DNA of 15,279 nt. It comes from Bacillota bacterium (lineage in GTDB: Bacteria; Bacillota; Clostridia; Acetivibrionales; DTU013). The stretch is taken from positions 1-15,279 of the forward strand of contig JAEZLF010000164.1 in NCBI GenBank assembly GCA_023435925.1, in the 5' to 3' direction. This document shows positions 5,374 to 13,097 of the stretch, piece by piece. Made by a program: the position numbers and the translations under genes. Position 1 is the stretch's first letter, and each line of letters begins with the position of its first letter. The notes under the pieces were generated by a model. The model searched no databases, was not told the origin of the DNA, and saw nothing but the letters and a program-made list of their open reading frames with translations.

Positions 5374-6582
5374 TTACCCCCTTCTCACAAACTTCATGAC
5401 AAAAGCAGAAAGCACCACAAACGCCAAACCCATCATGGCAAGCGCAAAGGAATAAACGGCTGTACTTGCGGCATCATTACCGGAAAACAGTACCATAAAG
5501 CCATCCATAGCCCACCTGCTGATGGTTAGTCTGCTGATCCCTCTGATCCAGCCGGGCATGGACGTAAGCGGGTATATATTCCCTCCGAGGACTGCCATCA
5601 GAAGAATACCAAGATTTCCTATCATGTCCGCAGATGCAGGAGATGTAGATACCGACGCGGCAAATACAGACCACGCACTTACTGCCAATACCATTGCACC
5701 AAATAGCATTAAAATGTTTTTTACCGGCGCGCCCCAGTAGTTGTTAAAGAACACGGATGTAAAGACTGCAATGATGCTGAATTGCAGAGTCAGCAGCACG
5801 ATGGATACCAGCAGCTTTGACAGCACCACCTTCCACATTCTTACCGGAGAGGCTTGCATTCTTCGAAGGATGCCTTCACCTCTCTCTGTCACCAGCATTT
5901 TCATTCCGGGCATACCGGCAAACATCATGAAAACAACAATAAGCGCCGCTGTAAAATATTCAACAGGAGTCAGGGTATTCCCGTTTTCTGCCTCCTCCTG
6001 CGAAAACACCTCATTTCTGGCCAGAGCTTCCAGGAAATATTCCGTGATCGCGTGATGGTATCTATTATCCAGTTCTGCCCCGGAAAGTCCTGCAGCTGTG
6101 TCATAGCGGTATATGGTGATGATTGCGCTCTGCGCAGCAGACACAAGGTTTGCCGCACTCTGCATCACATTTTTCACAATATACGCCTGAAGTGGCATGG
6201 CACTGCTCCCAATCACTGTTACCGGCCTGTTCTCACCTGCTGCAATACTGGTCGTCAACTCCTGAGGCAAAATTACTACCGCACCCACACTTTTGTCTGA
6301 AAGCTTCTCCATTGCGGTATCCTCATCCGATCGCAGTATTTCACTGAAAATCTCAATTTCCTCAAGCTGCTTAGTCAGCATTCTGGTCTGCGTGGTATTC
6401 TCCAAATCAACAAGTGCAATCGAAAATGGTTCAATAAAGCTGCTTTTTTCAAGAAGCGGCGACAGTGCATACGTAAAAAACGTTATAAAGAGCAGCGGGG
6501 TTACCAGTAAAAGTACGCACGCTTTCCAATCCCGTAAAAACAGCCTGGTATCATTTTTTAGCAAGGCTAAGAATGAAGTCAT
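5374..6582 (-). CDS. ABC-2 type transporter permease (first of pair)
   Basis: This 402-residue permease has the same plan as its downstream partner: an N-terminal span (about residues 20-43), an extracytoplasmic domain (about 45-215), then a six-span C-terminal bundle. The loop Thr-Glu-Arg-Gly-Glu-Gly-Ile-Leu-Arg-Arg-Met-Gln-Ala-Ser-Pro is the typical ABC-2 coupling segment. ATG 6580-6582 is used because no other in-frame start lies between it and GGGAGG, although the 13-base gap is long. It follows the 594-residue protein gene by 27 bases and overlaps the control region of the next permease. The partners differ clearly in sequence, suggesting an old duplication and a heterodimer. Confidence 0.9.
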   Translation of the reverse strand: MTSFLALLKNDTRLFLRDWKACVLLLVTPLLFITFFTYALSPLLEKSSFIEPFSIALVDLENTTQTRMLTKQLEEIEIFSEILRSDEDTAMEKLSDKSVGAVVILPQELTTSIAAGENRPVTVIGSSAMPLQAYIVKNVMQSAANLVSAAQSAIITIYRYDTAAGLSGAELDNRYHHAITEYFLEALARNEVFSQEEAENGNTLTPVEYFTAALIVVFMMFAGMPGMKMLVTERGEGILRRMQASPVRMWKVVLSKLLVSIVLLTLQFSIIAVFTSVFFNNYWGAPVKNILMLFGAMVLAVSAWSVFAASVSTSPASADMIGNLGILLMAVLGGNIYPLTSMPGWIRGISRLTISRWAMDGFMVLFSGNDAASTAVYSFALAMMGLAFVVLSAFVMKFVRRG

Positions 6583-6609
6583 TCGCTGAGCAAAGCCTCC
6601 CAGTACGTT

Positions 6610-8394
6610 TTATTGTCCCATGATTGCATCAAAAACAGGTTTATTGGCAAGATAGAAGCTGCCAAACGAAGCCATCATCCTCATCTTGATCTGCTCCAAT
6701 TCCTGATCGGATGCTGTATTTAAATTAATAATATTGATTTGTCCCATATCAGGCAATGTAACAGGATCTATACCGAGCTTATCTTCACTTGCCAGATCAA
6801 TGACTGCTGATACCTCACGTATTCCGAAAGAGGGCAGACTTGCATCAACACGGATCCTGCTCGTACGGTTTTCCGTATTCAGCTTGTTATTCTTCCATGT
6901 CGTACTGCTCCACTCGCCGCTGAGATTTCCTTCACCACTTTCATCAAGCATTTTCACCTGATAGCTTACCAAATGATTTCGCTTTAATGTCTCCCGATCC
7001 GTTTTTCCTGTAATGTCCAGATGTATATCTGTCCCGGTTTTACTGCCGGCTTGTGAAACAGCCGTATAGCTTATAATAATACTACCTTGGACGTCATCGT
7101 CCACCGGCTTATCAAATACAGGCTTGAGCAGCAGTTCGGTCCTTTTGCCGGCTGATTCACCTGTGGATTGTTCTGTTATAATAATCTCCAAAAATCTGTT
7201 CCTGCAGTCTTCGAGTACCGTATTGCTGCTGCCGGTATGGATGTTCAGCAGGAAAGCACGACTCTCCGTCCGGTTTTCCATATTCAGTTCCAGTACCCGG
7301 TCAAGTATATTTCCCGCTGAATCGATCACCATCGTCATCTTTAAGCCATCTCGAGGTACGTAATTGCTGATAGCGTTTTTTAGGGAGCTGCTGAATGTGC
7401 TGAAATCCTTTCGGACATTCAGAAAATCCACCAGCTTTTTTTCACTTGCATTCAATACTACATTACCTGTCTCATCCAAATATTCAAAAAGGCGAAAAAT
7501 TCCTGCATCATCCAGCATTGTCGACAGTTCTGCAAAATTACCGTGGGTCGTTGATAGAAGCGTTTCGTCTGCGGCAATCGATACAGCCAGCTCCTCAAGC
7601 AGCGCGGTTGCAGAAGCTTCATCAAGAGTCACAATCACTTCAGTCCCTTTAACACGCTGCCCTGCAATGGTCAATTCTCTCTTAGCTCCATATTTTACTG
7701 CATCCTGCCTGATCTGCTTTGAAAAAACAGAACCAAGCTTTTTGGCTGACTCATTGAAAGCTGCTTTATCAAATTGCAGCGTCTGTGCGACATCGGAAGT
7801 GTTTATGAATCGTTTCGGCCTCACGGGAATGGAAAACCGATCATACACCTCATCCAGCCTGTCCAGCTCCGCGCTGAAATATTGATCCGGCAGGAGAACC
7901 GGCACGGCAAAGGTTAGCTTCCCGTCGGCAGAAAAGAGCTCTGCGTCCATAAAAGGCGTGTTTTCCAAAAGTAATGTCAGATTCGATTTGGCTCTATGGT
8001 CCTGTGGTTGCCGTCTTGTGTCTACAATCAGCTTGCTTCTTTGAATCAGATCCGTCATGAACTCTGCGTTCTTCATCCCCGATGCATCTATGGAGCTGAT
8101 GTCGGCAGTGAGCTCTGTACGCCGCTTGTACGCTGTAGTTGCATAGGTGAGCTGCTTTTTGGTAAACTCCTCATAGCGTTCGCTGATCCATTGCACATAT
8201 TGGTTGAAATTTCTGATTTCGGCCTTGAAGTAGAATGCTCTGGCATCACCGCGCCAATTCAGTCTTGCCGATGCATAAACCGCAATGATCGCCACCAATA
8301 TGCAGCCGATCAGAAAAGTCTTTCTTTTATCCGCCTCCCGCAGCCTCTTTTTCTTTTCCAAGAGAATCTCTTTTCTGTTTTTAAAATACGCCAT
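6610..8394 (-). CDS. Large membrane-anchored extracytoplasmic protein of unknown function
   Basis: This protein of 594 residues has a very basic cytoplasmic N-terminus (about residues 1-25, rich in Lys/Arg), one membrane span (about 26-43) and about 550 residues predicted outside. The start is ATG 8392-8394, with GGAGGGG 9 bases before it; an earlier ATG at 8451 lacks a ribosome binding site. No lipobox, protease, glycosidase, sortase or binding-protein motif was recognised. The outer part mixes helical N-terminal sequence with a beta-rich C-terminal half that ends in Asn-Ile-Ile-Asn-Leu-Asn-Thr-Ala-Ser-Asp followed by a helical tail (Gln-Glu-Leu-Glu-Gln-Ile-Lys-Met-Arg). It sits between the ATPase and permease genes of an ABC exporter, in the same run, so it is probably a dedicated partner, such as an extracytoplasmic adaptor or substrate receptor. 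That role is inference from position. Confidence 0.78.
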   Translation of the reverse strand: MAYFKNRKEILLEKKKRLREADKRKTFLIGCILVAIIAVYASARLNWRGDARAFYFKAEIRNFNQYVQWISERYEEFTKKQLTYATTAYKRRTELTADISSIDASGMKNAEFMTDLIQRSKLIVDTRRQPQDHRAKSNLTLLLENTPFMDAELFSADGKLTFAVPVLLPDQYFSAELDRLDEVYDRFSIPVRPKRFINTSDVAQTLQFDKAAFNESAKKLGSVFSKQIRQDAVKYGAKRELTIAGQRVKGTEVIVTLDEASATALLEELAVSIAADETLLSTTHGNFAELSTMLDDAGIFRLFEYLDETGNVVLNASEKKLVDFLNVRKDFSTFSSSLKNAISNYVPRDGLKMTMVIDSAGNILDRVLELNMENRTESRAFLLNIHTGSSNTVLEDCRNRFLEIIITEQSTGESAGKRTELLLKPVFDKPVDDDVQGSIIISYTAVSQAGSKTGTDIHLDITGKTDRETLKRNHLVSYQVKMLDESGEGNLSGEWSSTTWKNNKLNTENRTSRIRVDASLPSFGIREVSAVIDLASEDKLGIDPVTLPDMGQINIINLNTASDQELEQIKMRMMASFGSFYLANKPVFDAIMGQ

Positions 8395-8536
8395 ATGCCT
8401 ACCCCTCCGGGATTCTTTCCTGTACTGTATTTCCGTTTTTTTACATCGCATGTTTCTGTGGTCTCACTGCCGTGTTCATGAAGCTTCCCGTCATATTCTC
8501 GAAGCCTCACTGTCTCATTTCATTCATCTGAAAAAT

Positions 8537-9274
8537 TCACTTCATTTCATCTATTAGCTTCAGCAGTACGGTTTCGAGTTTATCTACACCGCATGTCAGT
8601 TTTAGTTCTTCCACAGTGCCTGATTGGATAATCCTGCCCTTGTCCATCACTGATATTCTGTCGCAGAGGGTTTCCAGTTCATCAATGTAGTGGCTTGTAA
8701 ACACAATCGTTCTCCCCTCTCGTTTCAACCCCTCCAGTGCATCCAGTATGTATCTGCGCGATTGTATATCCACACCGACCGTTGGTTCATCCATCACCAG
8801 GATTTCAGGATGGTGCAGCAGAGATACGGCAATGTTCAGTCTTCGTTTCATACCACCTGAATATTGTGAAACCCTGTCCTTCATTCTGTCTTCGAGCCTT
8901 GCAACAGCTGCCGCCTCCGCAATACGTTCCTTTTTCAGTCCGCCTCTTAGGCCATATATGCCGGCCCAGAATTCCAGATTGTCCTGTCCGGAAAGCATCG
9001 GATAAAGTGCAATATCCTGGGGAACAAATCCGATGACAGCCTTTGCTTTGTCCGGCTTTTGGACAACGCTGGACCCACTGACCAGAATATCCCCCGAGGA
9101 AGGTTTGATCAGTGTTGCCAGTATGGATATAAAAGTGGACTTTCCAGCGCCGTTTGGTCCAAAAAGTCCGAAGATCTCTCCTTTGCAGATATTAAAATCC
9201 AACCCGTGCAGCACTTCTCTTCTGCCATATTTTTTTGTAAGCCCTTTTACCTCGATGATCGGCTCCCTGTTCAT
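8537..9274 (-). CDS. ABC transporter ATP-binding protein (exporter type)
   Basis: This 245-residue nucleotide-binding subunit has all core motifs: A-loop Tyr16, Walker A Gly-Pro-Asn-Gly-Ala-Gly-Lys-Ser-Thr (39-47), Q-loop Gln86, signature Tyr-Ser-Gly-Gly-Met (138-142, Tyr for the usual Leu), Walker B Ile-Leu-Val-Met-Asp-Glu (158-163) and switch His195. The Gly-Gly-Met-Lys-Arg-Arg signature is typical of DrrA/CcmA-type ATPases paired with ABC-2 permeases. ATG 9272-9274 is the only reasonable start, with GGGAG 11 bases upstream. It lies 143 bases before the 594-residue protein gene in the same direction and energises the two permeases further down. A small GGADGPT-motif gene ends 47 bases upstream. 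Confidence 0.93.
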   Translation of the reverse strand: MNREPIIEVKGLTKKYGRREVLHGLDFNICKGEIFGLFGPNGAGKSTFISILATLIKPSSGDILVSGSSVVQKPDKAKAVIGFVPQDIALYPMLSGQDNLEFWAGIYGLRGGLKKERIAEAAAVARLEDRMKDRVSQYSGGMKRRLNIAVSLLHHPEILVMDEPTVGVDIQSRRYILDALEGLKREGRTIVFTSHYIDELETLCDRISVMDKGRIIQSGTVEELKLTCGVDKLETVLLKLIDEMK

Positions 9275-9321
9275 CGTAACAATGTCTCCCTGAATATTGG
9301 CTATTTATAGTATCTTTGAGG

Positions 9322-9612
9322 TTATTGTATCATATTTTTTCTCTCTATCATACGCTTTATGGGCTTATACAAGAATAATAAAACGATCGCCGACAGCACC
9401 CACAGAATGACGAGTTTTTCAAAATCCAGGGCTCCTGATGAGATAAATATGGCAGTCGGCCCATCAGCACCCCCAATGATGCCAATGTTGGATATTTGGG
9501 CGCTTGCATGACTGACCTGTCCTGAAATCTGCAAAATTCCCAACGCTGCAACAGGTAGCAATAAAAAAATAAGACATACTATAATATGCTTTTTGAAACT
9601 CCATATTTTCAT
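9322..9612 (-). CDS. Small two-span membrane protein with the GGADGPT motif of Na+-decarboxylase beta subunits
   Basis: This 96-residue protein has a first span (about residues 9-28), an outer stretch carrying Ile-Gly-Ile-Ile-Gly-Gly-Ala-Asp-Gly-Pro-Thr-Ala-Ile-Phe (43-56), a second span (about 66-82) and a basic tail. The motif matches the core of the beta subunit of Na+-translocating decarboxylases (OadB, GcdB, MmdB), where its Asp (Asp203 in Klebsiella OadB) is essential for Na+ transport. Those subunits have about 370-430 residues and many spans, so this is not a functional pump on its own. ATG 9610-9612 has GAGGT about 8 bases upstream, and the frame is intact from start to stop, which argues against a decayed fragment. 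It may be the first gene of the ABC transporter run. Its function is unknown. Confidence 0.8.
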   Translation of the reverse strand: MKIWSFKKHIIVCLIFLLLPVAALGILQISGQVSHASAQISNIGIIGGADGPTAIFISSGALDFEKLVILWVLSAIVLLFLYKPIKRMIERKNMIQ

Positions 9613-9689
9613 GACACTCTACCTCACTTGACTTGAACACATGATACTATTTTACCTCACAAAAGCATTGCCGTATATAGCAGCACACA

Positions 9690-9830
9690 GTTGTTCAATT
9701 TCTAATGGGGGTAAGCCCCCATACCCCCTCGCTGCGGGCAAAATGAATTCGCCCTACGCTACACTTCGTGCGCCACGCTTAAACGTGGCGTTTGAACAAC
9801 GTCACGGGGGACTGTGACGTTGTTCAATTT
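9690..9830. repeat. Hairpin-rich non-coding element bounded by direct repeats
   Basis: GTTGTTCAATTT occurs at both ends (9690-9701 and 9819-9830). Between them are three perfect hairpins: ATGGGGG/CCCCCAT with loop TAAG (9705-9722), CGCCACG/CGTGGCG with loop CTTAAA (9771-9790) and a 14-bp stem at 9792-9827. The left repeat can also pair with TTGAACAAC at 9792-9800, which would close a loop over the first two hairpins and compete with the 14-bp stem. It is GC-richer than its surroundings and has no plausible ORF. It could be a MITE-like or REP-like mobile repeat, or a structured RNA. Confidence 0.6.
9792..9827. other. Perfect 14-bp inverted repeat downstream of amj
   Basis: TTGAACAACGTCAC (9792-9805) and GTGACGTTGTTCAA (9814-9827) are exact reverse complements around the 8-base loop GGGGGACT. 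It begins 14 bases after the amj stop on the minus strand. It could stop transcription, but neither side has a run of T residues, so it is not a typical intrinsic terminator. Confidence 0.85.
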
Positions 9831-9841
9831 AAGCTAAACGC

Positions 9842-10639
9842 TTATGCCGGAATGAATCTGGCAACAAAAGCAATCACATAAGATGCCGGCAAAAACAGAG
9901 GAAGCGCTAGAAAAGTACCTACGGTCTTACTGCCTACCATACCGATCACGCATGTTCGAAATTCCTCCATGCTGCACTTTCCTTCAATAACATCATCCGT
10001 CATTATGGATAGTTTCGGATCAATAAATATCGACATAATGACGGTTGCAATACCATTGATAATTGGAGATAGTGACAGGCAGGTCGCGCTGAGATCCGGT
10101 TCGATACTACCGGCATATATAGGGGAAAATGCACCCGAAGTAATTAATGCAACAGTCAGCACATTCAATACAATTGTTTTTTTGGGCATCCTCCTGAAAT
10201 CCAGTTTTGTTATGTTCATTGTCACTGGTATAGAAACAGAACTTTTAATATGATTTATTCCCGCTTTTGAAAAGCTATGCAGCAGAAGTTTAGGCATTGA
10301 TCTTTGCACAGAAAATGCCTCAACACCTTTTGAAAGCATTCTTTGAAAAGTAGGAATAAGAAAAGCTCCGGCAATTGTCGCAATCCCGGAAATCATAATT
10401 AGAATAAAAAAAACTCTACTCAGTTCCTCTGAACCTGCATTTTTCGCTACGTGTTTAGTGAGTAAAGGCGCTTGAAATGTTACTGCTACTCTTGATATTA
10501 GTGTTAAGACATTAAAGAGTGCAAACGACAAGGCAATCTTTCCTGTCCTGACACCGACCAGCCTTACTGAATAAGCCAGAGTCCCAATAAGTGAAATAAT
10601 GAAATTGAGAACAAGAACAATCATCATTTGTGTATTCAA
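9842..10639 (-). CDS. amj: Lipid II flippase Amj (alternate to MurJ)
   Basis: This polytopic membrane protein of about 265 residues belongs to the Amj/YdaH family, which in B. subtilis moves lipid II across the membrane for peptidoglycan synthesis and can replace MurJ. The diagnostic N-terminal block Gly-Thr-Leu-Ala-Tyr-Ser-Val-Arg-Leu-Val-Gly-Val-Arg-Thr-Gly, then Ser-Phe-Ala-Leu-Phe-Asn and Thr-Phe-Gln-Ala-Pro-Leu-Leu, is clear, and about six hydrophobic segments are seen. The frame is open to a TTG at 10678, but those upstream starts lack a ribosome binding site. TTG at 10637-10639 has GGTGAT 4 bases ahead and gives an N-terminus (Asn-Thr-Gln-Met-Met-Ile-Val) with the family's length of about 270. 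A near-consensus promoter lies upstream. In B. subtilis amj responds to the sigma-M stress pathway; no such promoter is evident here. Confidence 0.9.
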   Translation of the reverse strand: MNTQMMIVLVLNFIISLIGTLAYSVRLVGVRTGKIALSFALFNVLTLISRVAVTFQAPLLTKHVAKNAGSEELSRVFFILIMISGIATIAGAFLIPTFQRMLSKGVEAFSVQRSMPKLLLHSFSKAGINHIKSSVSIPVTMNITKLDFRRMPKKTIVLNVLTVALITSGAFSPIYAGSIEPDLSATCLSLSPIINGIATVIMSIFIDPKLSIMTDDVIEGKCSMEEFRTCVIGMVGSKTVGTFLALPLFLPASYVIAFVARFIPA

Positions 10640-10709
10640 AAATATCACCGCTTCCCTTGCTGTTGGTTCCATCTCCAACGGAGTGTCTCTTTATTGTACC
10701 CATTTTCTA

Positions 10710-10738
10710 ATTATACAAAATATTGTATTATGTGTAAA
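10710..10738 (-). promoter_or_regulatory. Sigma-A promoter for amj
   Basis: On the minus strand TTTACA (10733-10738, 5/6) and TATAAT (10710-10715, perfect) are 17 bases apart. The start would be near 10703, giving a leader of about 60 bases to the chosen TTG start. Confidence 0.82.
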
Positions 10739-10851
10739 TGCAAGTAGATTTCTCACCTCATATGATGCAAACAATGCAATTTATATGGAACAAACATTGC
10801 TACAAACCAGTTGAATCACTCAAGCTATTATTATATACTTTCATTTATAGC

Positions 10852-10872
10852 AAAACAGGCCCGTGCTGTTTT
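10852..10872 (+). other. Short hairpin in the manA leader region
   Basis: AAAACAG and CTGTTTT form a perfect 7-bp stem around GCCCGTG, about 65 bases before the manA ribosome binding site. It may be a weak terminator or an operator-like site. The interval between amj and manA is divergent, and no strong manA promoter was found; TATACA near 10914 is a weak -10 candidate. Confidence 0.35.
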
Positions 10873-10938
10873 CTGCATAAATAACACAATAGCCCTGCTG
10901 TCTTATACATAGTAAGGCTTTTTATAGGAGGTTTTTTG

Positions 10939-12003
10939 ATGTTGTATCCATTAAAATTTGAACCATTATATAAGGACTATGTGTGGGGTGGAAGAAATCT
11001 TGAGGCATTGGGAAAAACGCTGCCGACCGAGGGAATTGTTGCTGAAAGCTGGGAGGTATCCTGTCATAAGAACGGTTCCAGCGTAATCGCCAATGGGGAA
11101 TATAAAGGGTTAACACTTCCAGAGCTGCTGGAGAAGCTGGGAAGAGAGCTTTTAGGTAATTCTTTGCAGCAAAAGGATATTGAGAAGTTTCCACTGCTGG
11201 TAAAATTCATTGATGCCGAGAATAATCTATCCGTTCAGGTACATCCTGATGACGCTTATGCTTACGAAAATGAAAATGGTGAATACGGCAAAAATGAAAT
11301 GTGGTATATCATTAGTGCAAAGCCCGGCTCCAAGCTTGTATACGACGTTGTGCCAGGTACTACCCGGGAAATATTCGCGGCTGCAGTGGCAGAAAACAAG
11401 GTGGAAAGCTGTCTGAAAACAGTTGAAGTTTTTGAGGGTGATGTGATAAACATACCGGCCGGATTGGTACATGCAATCGGAAAGGGCATTGTTCTGGCTG
11501 AGATCCAGCAAAATTCAGATACTACGTATAGAGTCTATGATTATGGGCGGGTCGGAAGGCCTCTTCATATTAGTAAAGCACTTGATGTCATTGATTTTAA
11601 CTCGACAGATCGCACAGAAAAATTCGCCGGCTTGGAACTGCGGTTAGGCACAGGAAGCACGAAAAGAATTGTGATAGCTAATCAGTACTTCTGTGCGGAG
11701 GTTTATAAGGTCGATGGGAAATTCAGCGAAAACGCAAATGGTGAGAAATTCTATATTTTTACATTCACATCCGGAAGCGGTATGATTTCCTGGAATGACG
11801 GGGAGCTTTCCATCCGTGCCGGCGAGTCCATTCTGATACCTGCTGCCATGGGCAGCTATTCATTATCCGGAAAATTTACAGCACTTAAAGCGTATGTACC
11901 TGATCTTGATGCCGATGTTATAAAGCCGCTGAAAAACTCCGGTAAATCCATGGATGAGATCGTTTCTAAGGTTGGAGGGATTAGATCGACACCGGCAAAG
12001 TAA
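10939..12003 (+). CDS. manA: Mannose-6-phosphate isomerase, class I
   Basis: This 354-residue cytoplasmic enzyme interconverts mannose 6-phosphate and fructose 6-phosphate, linking mannose use and GDP-mannose supply to glycolysis. It has the compact class I form seen in Firmicutes. The start Leu-Tyr-Pro-Leu-Lys-Phe, Trp-Gly-Gly at 16-18, the zinc motif Gln-Val-His-Pro-Asp-Asp (100-105), Asn-Glu-Met-Trp-Tyr (Glu120), and Ile-Pro-Ala-Gly-Leu-Val-His-Ala (His178) supply the metal ligands. Thr-Tyr-Arg-Val-Tyr-Asp-Tyr-Gly-Arg (about 197-205) holds the catalytic Arg. A C-terminal cupin-like domain completes the fold. ATG 10939 is preferred over TTG 10936 because AGGAGG lies exactly 7 bases before it. 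It appears monocistronic; no sugar transporter or PTS gene is nearby. Confidence 0.95.
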   Translation: MLYPLKFEPLYKDYVWGGRNLEALGKTLPTEGIVAESWEVSCHKNGSSVIANGEYKGLTLPELLEKLGRELLGNSLQQKDIEKFPLLVKFIDAENNLSVQVHPDDAYAYENENGEYGKNEMWYIISAKPGSKLVYDVVPGTTREIFAAAVAENKVESCLKTVEVFEGDVINIPAGLVHAIGKGIVLAEIQQNSDTTYRVYDYGRVGRPLHISKALDVIDFNSTDRTEKFAGLELRLGTGSTKRIVIANQYFCAEVYKVDGKFSENANGEKFYIFTFTSGSGMISWNDGELSIRAGESILIPAAMGSYSLSGKFTALKAYVPDLDADVIKPLKNSGKSMDEIVSKVGGIRSTPAK

Positions 12004-12101
12004 TTAGGGGTTGGAGCCGTATTGCGAAGCAAACGTTGAAAATAATGTTGACGGGTGTATAAATTTGTCGAAATTCCTTATTTAATTAATCACGATTTAG
12101 G

Positions 12102-12130
12102 TTTCCATTTATTTCATGTTATGTTATACT
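12102..12130 (+). promoter_or_regulatory. Probable extended -10 promoter for the diguanylate cyclase gene
   Basis: TATACT (12125-12130) is preceded by TG and one base, giving an extended -10 element. TTTCCA (12102-12107, 4/6) lies 17 bases upstream. AAGGTG and CACCT just downstream can form a short stem ahead of the ribosome binding site. No c-di-GMP riboswitch core was recognised in the leader. Confidence 0.5.
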
Positions 12131-12182
12131 GTTTTAAGGTGCAAGTGAAACACCTCAATTGAAAGTAAAGAGGTCATTCAGT

Positions 12183-12938
12183 ATGGAAAAAACTAATAGT
12201 CCCATCCCAGCCGGCAAATTACTGAGCTTTGCAATTATTGGTGTTTGCTTAGGTTTTGGCGTCTTTCTGATTACCGATAACCTATCAGGAAGCAACCTGA
12301 CACTGTGGCGTGCAGTGGTGGCGTTATTCTCGGGTGTATCCGCTTTTACGATCCCGGCAGGTGTAACATTCTTTGTCCTTTACAAAAGATCACATACATC
12401 CATTAAAGCACTTAAAGAACAGTCCTCCATAGATACGCTTACCGAACTCTATAACAGAAATTATCTTGAACCCTTTCTTGAGCGTGAAATCAATGCTGCA
12501 AAAAAGGACAGCCGGAAAATTAGTGTGATCATGGTAGATATGGATCACTTTAAAGAAATTAACGACACTTATGGTCACGCAGTTGGTGATCACGTCCTGA
12601 CGATCTTTGCACAGGTTGTACTGAAATGTATCCGGAAAAATGATATCATCGCGCGTTATGGCGGAGACGAATTCATCGTTGTGCTGCCGGATACAGATAC
12701 AGACACAGCGGAAGCAATTGCAGAAAGAATTCGAAAGGATGTTTCCGAGACATATATCCCCGAAATTGAGGGTGTCTCGATCTCCTCCATTCATTGCAGT
12801 GTTGGTATATCTACATATCCTGTACATTGCGACAGCAAAAACTCATTGATCAGGACATCCGACCTGGCACTCTATATGGCAAAGCGTTCGGGAAGAAACT
12901 GTATAAAGGTTTATCAGAATGATCTGGTACCCGGATAA
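12183..12938 (+). CDS. Membrane-bound diguanylate cyclase (GGDEF domain)
   Basis: This 251-residue protein makes the second messenger c-di-GMP from two GTP. Two membrane spans (about residues 13-32 and 43-67) joined by a short loop are followed by a linker helix and one GGDEF domain (about 80-245). The catalytic motif Tyr-Gly-Gly-Asp-Glu-Phe is intact (GGDEF 160-164). The metal-binding Asp119, the base-contacting Asn127/Asp128 and Asp136 are present, and Arg-Lys-Asn-Asp (151-154) lies exactly five residues before GGDEF, so the product-inhibition I-site is kept. There is no PAS, GAF or large sensor domain. ATG 12183 has AAAGAGG about 8 bases upstream; a TTG at 12159 lacks one. It is followed by hairpins and seems monocistronic. 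Confidence 0.93.
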   Translation: MEKTNSPIPAGKLLSFAIIGVCLGFGVFLITDNLSGSNLTLWRAVVALFSGVSAFTIPAGVTFFVLYKRSHTSIKALKEQSSIDTLTELYNRNYLEPFLEREINAAKKDSRKISVIMVDMDHFKEINDTYGHAVGDHVLTIFAQVVLKCIRKNDIIARYGGDEFIVVLPDTDTDTAEAIAERIRKDVSETYIPEIEGVSISSIHCSVGISTYPVHCDSKNSLIRTSDLALYMAKRSGRNCIKVYQNDLVPG

Positions 12939-12962
12939 ACGGAACAATCGCATTGCTTCCAT

Positions 12963-12995
12963 ACTTTCCGCACATGATGTGCGGAGCGGGAAAGT
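12963..12995 (+). other. Hairpin after the diguanylate cyclase gene
   Basis: CCGCACA (12968-12974) and TGTGCGG (12978-12984) form a perfect stem around TGA; the flanking ACTTTCC (12963-12969) and GGAAAGT (12989-12995) can pair as an alternative outer stem. It lies 24 bases after the stop. There is no T-run, so termination may rely on the stronger hairpin that follows. Confidence 0.5.
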
Positions 12996-13007
12996 AAATC
13001 AGAATAA

Positions 13008-13055
13008 ATAGGCTGACTCATCTGTCGTATATCGTGTACATTTGAGTCAGCCTAT
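13008..13055. terminator. Probable bidirectional terminator between convergent genes
   Basis: ATAGGCTGACTCA (13008-13020) and TGAGTCAGCCTAT (13043-13055) are perfect reverse complements over 13 bp, with a 22-base loop. ATGCTTTATTCTTTT follows on the plus strand and TTTATTCTGATTT on the minus strand. It lies between the convergent diguanylate cyclase and GGGtGRT genes. Confidence 0.7.
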
Positions 13056-13097
13056 ATGCTTTATTCTTTTCCTGAAGCTTGCTTTATTGTGTGCTTA

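Noticed and set aside
8310..8510. 66-codon minus-strand frame between the ATPase and the 594-residue protein gene
   Set aside because: It is very basic, has no ribosome binding site and mostly overlaps the start of the well-supported 594-residue gene.
8515..8550. TTCATTCA resembling a TetR operator half-site
   Set aside because: It lacks the partner arm at 10-base spacing and lies at the end of the ATPase coding region.
12004..12182. Search for a c-di-GMP riboswitch ahead of the diguanylate cyclase gene
   Set aside because: No recognisable conserved core was found; only a short AGGTG/CACCT stem is present.
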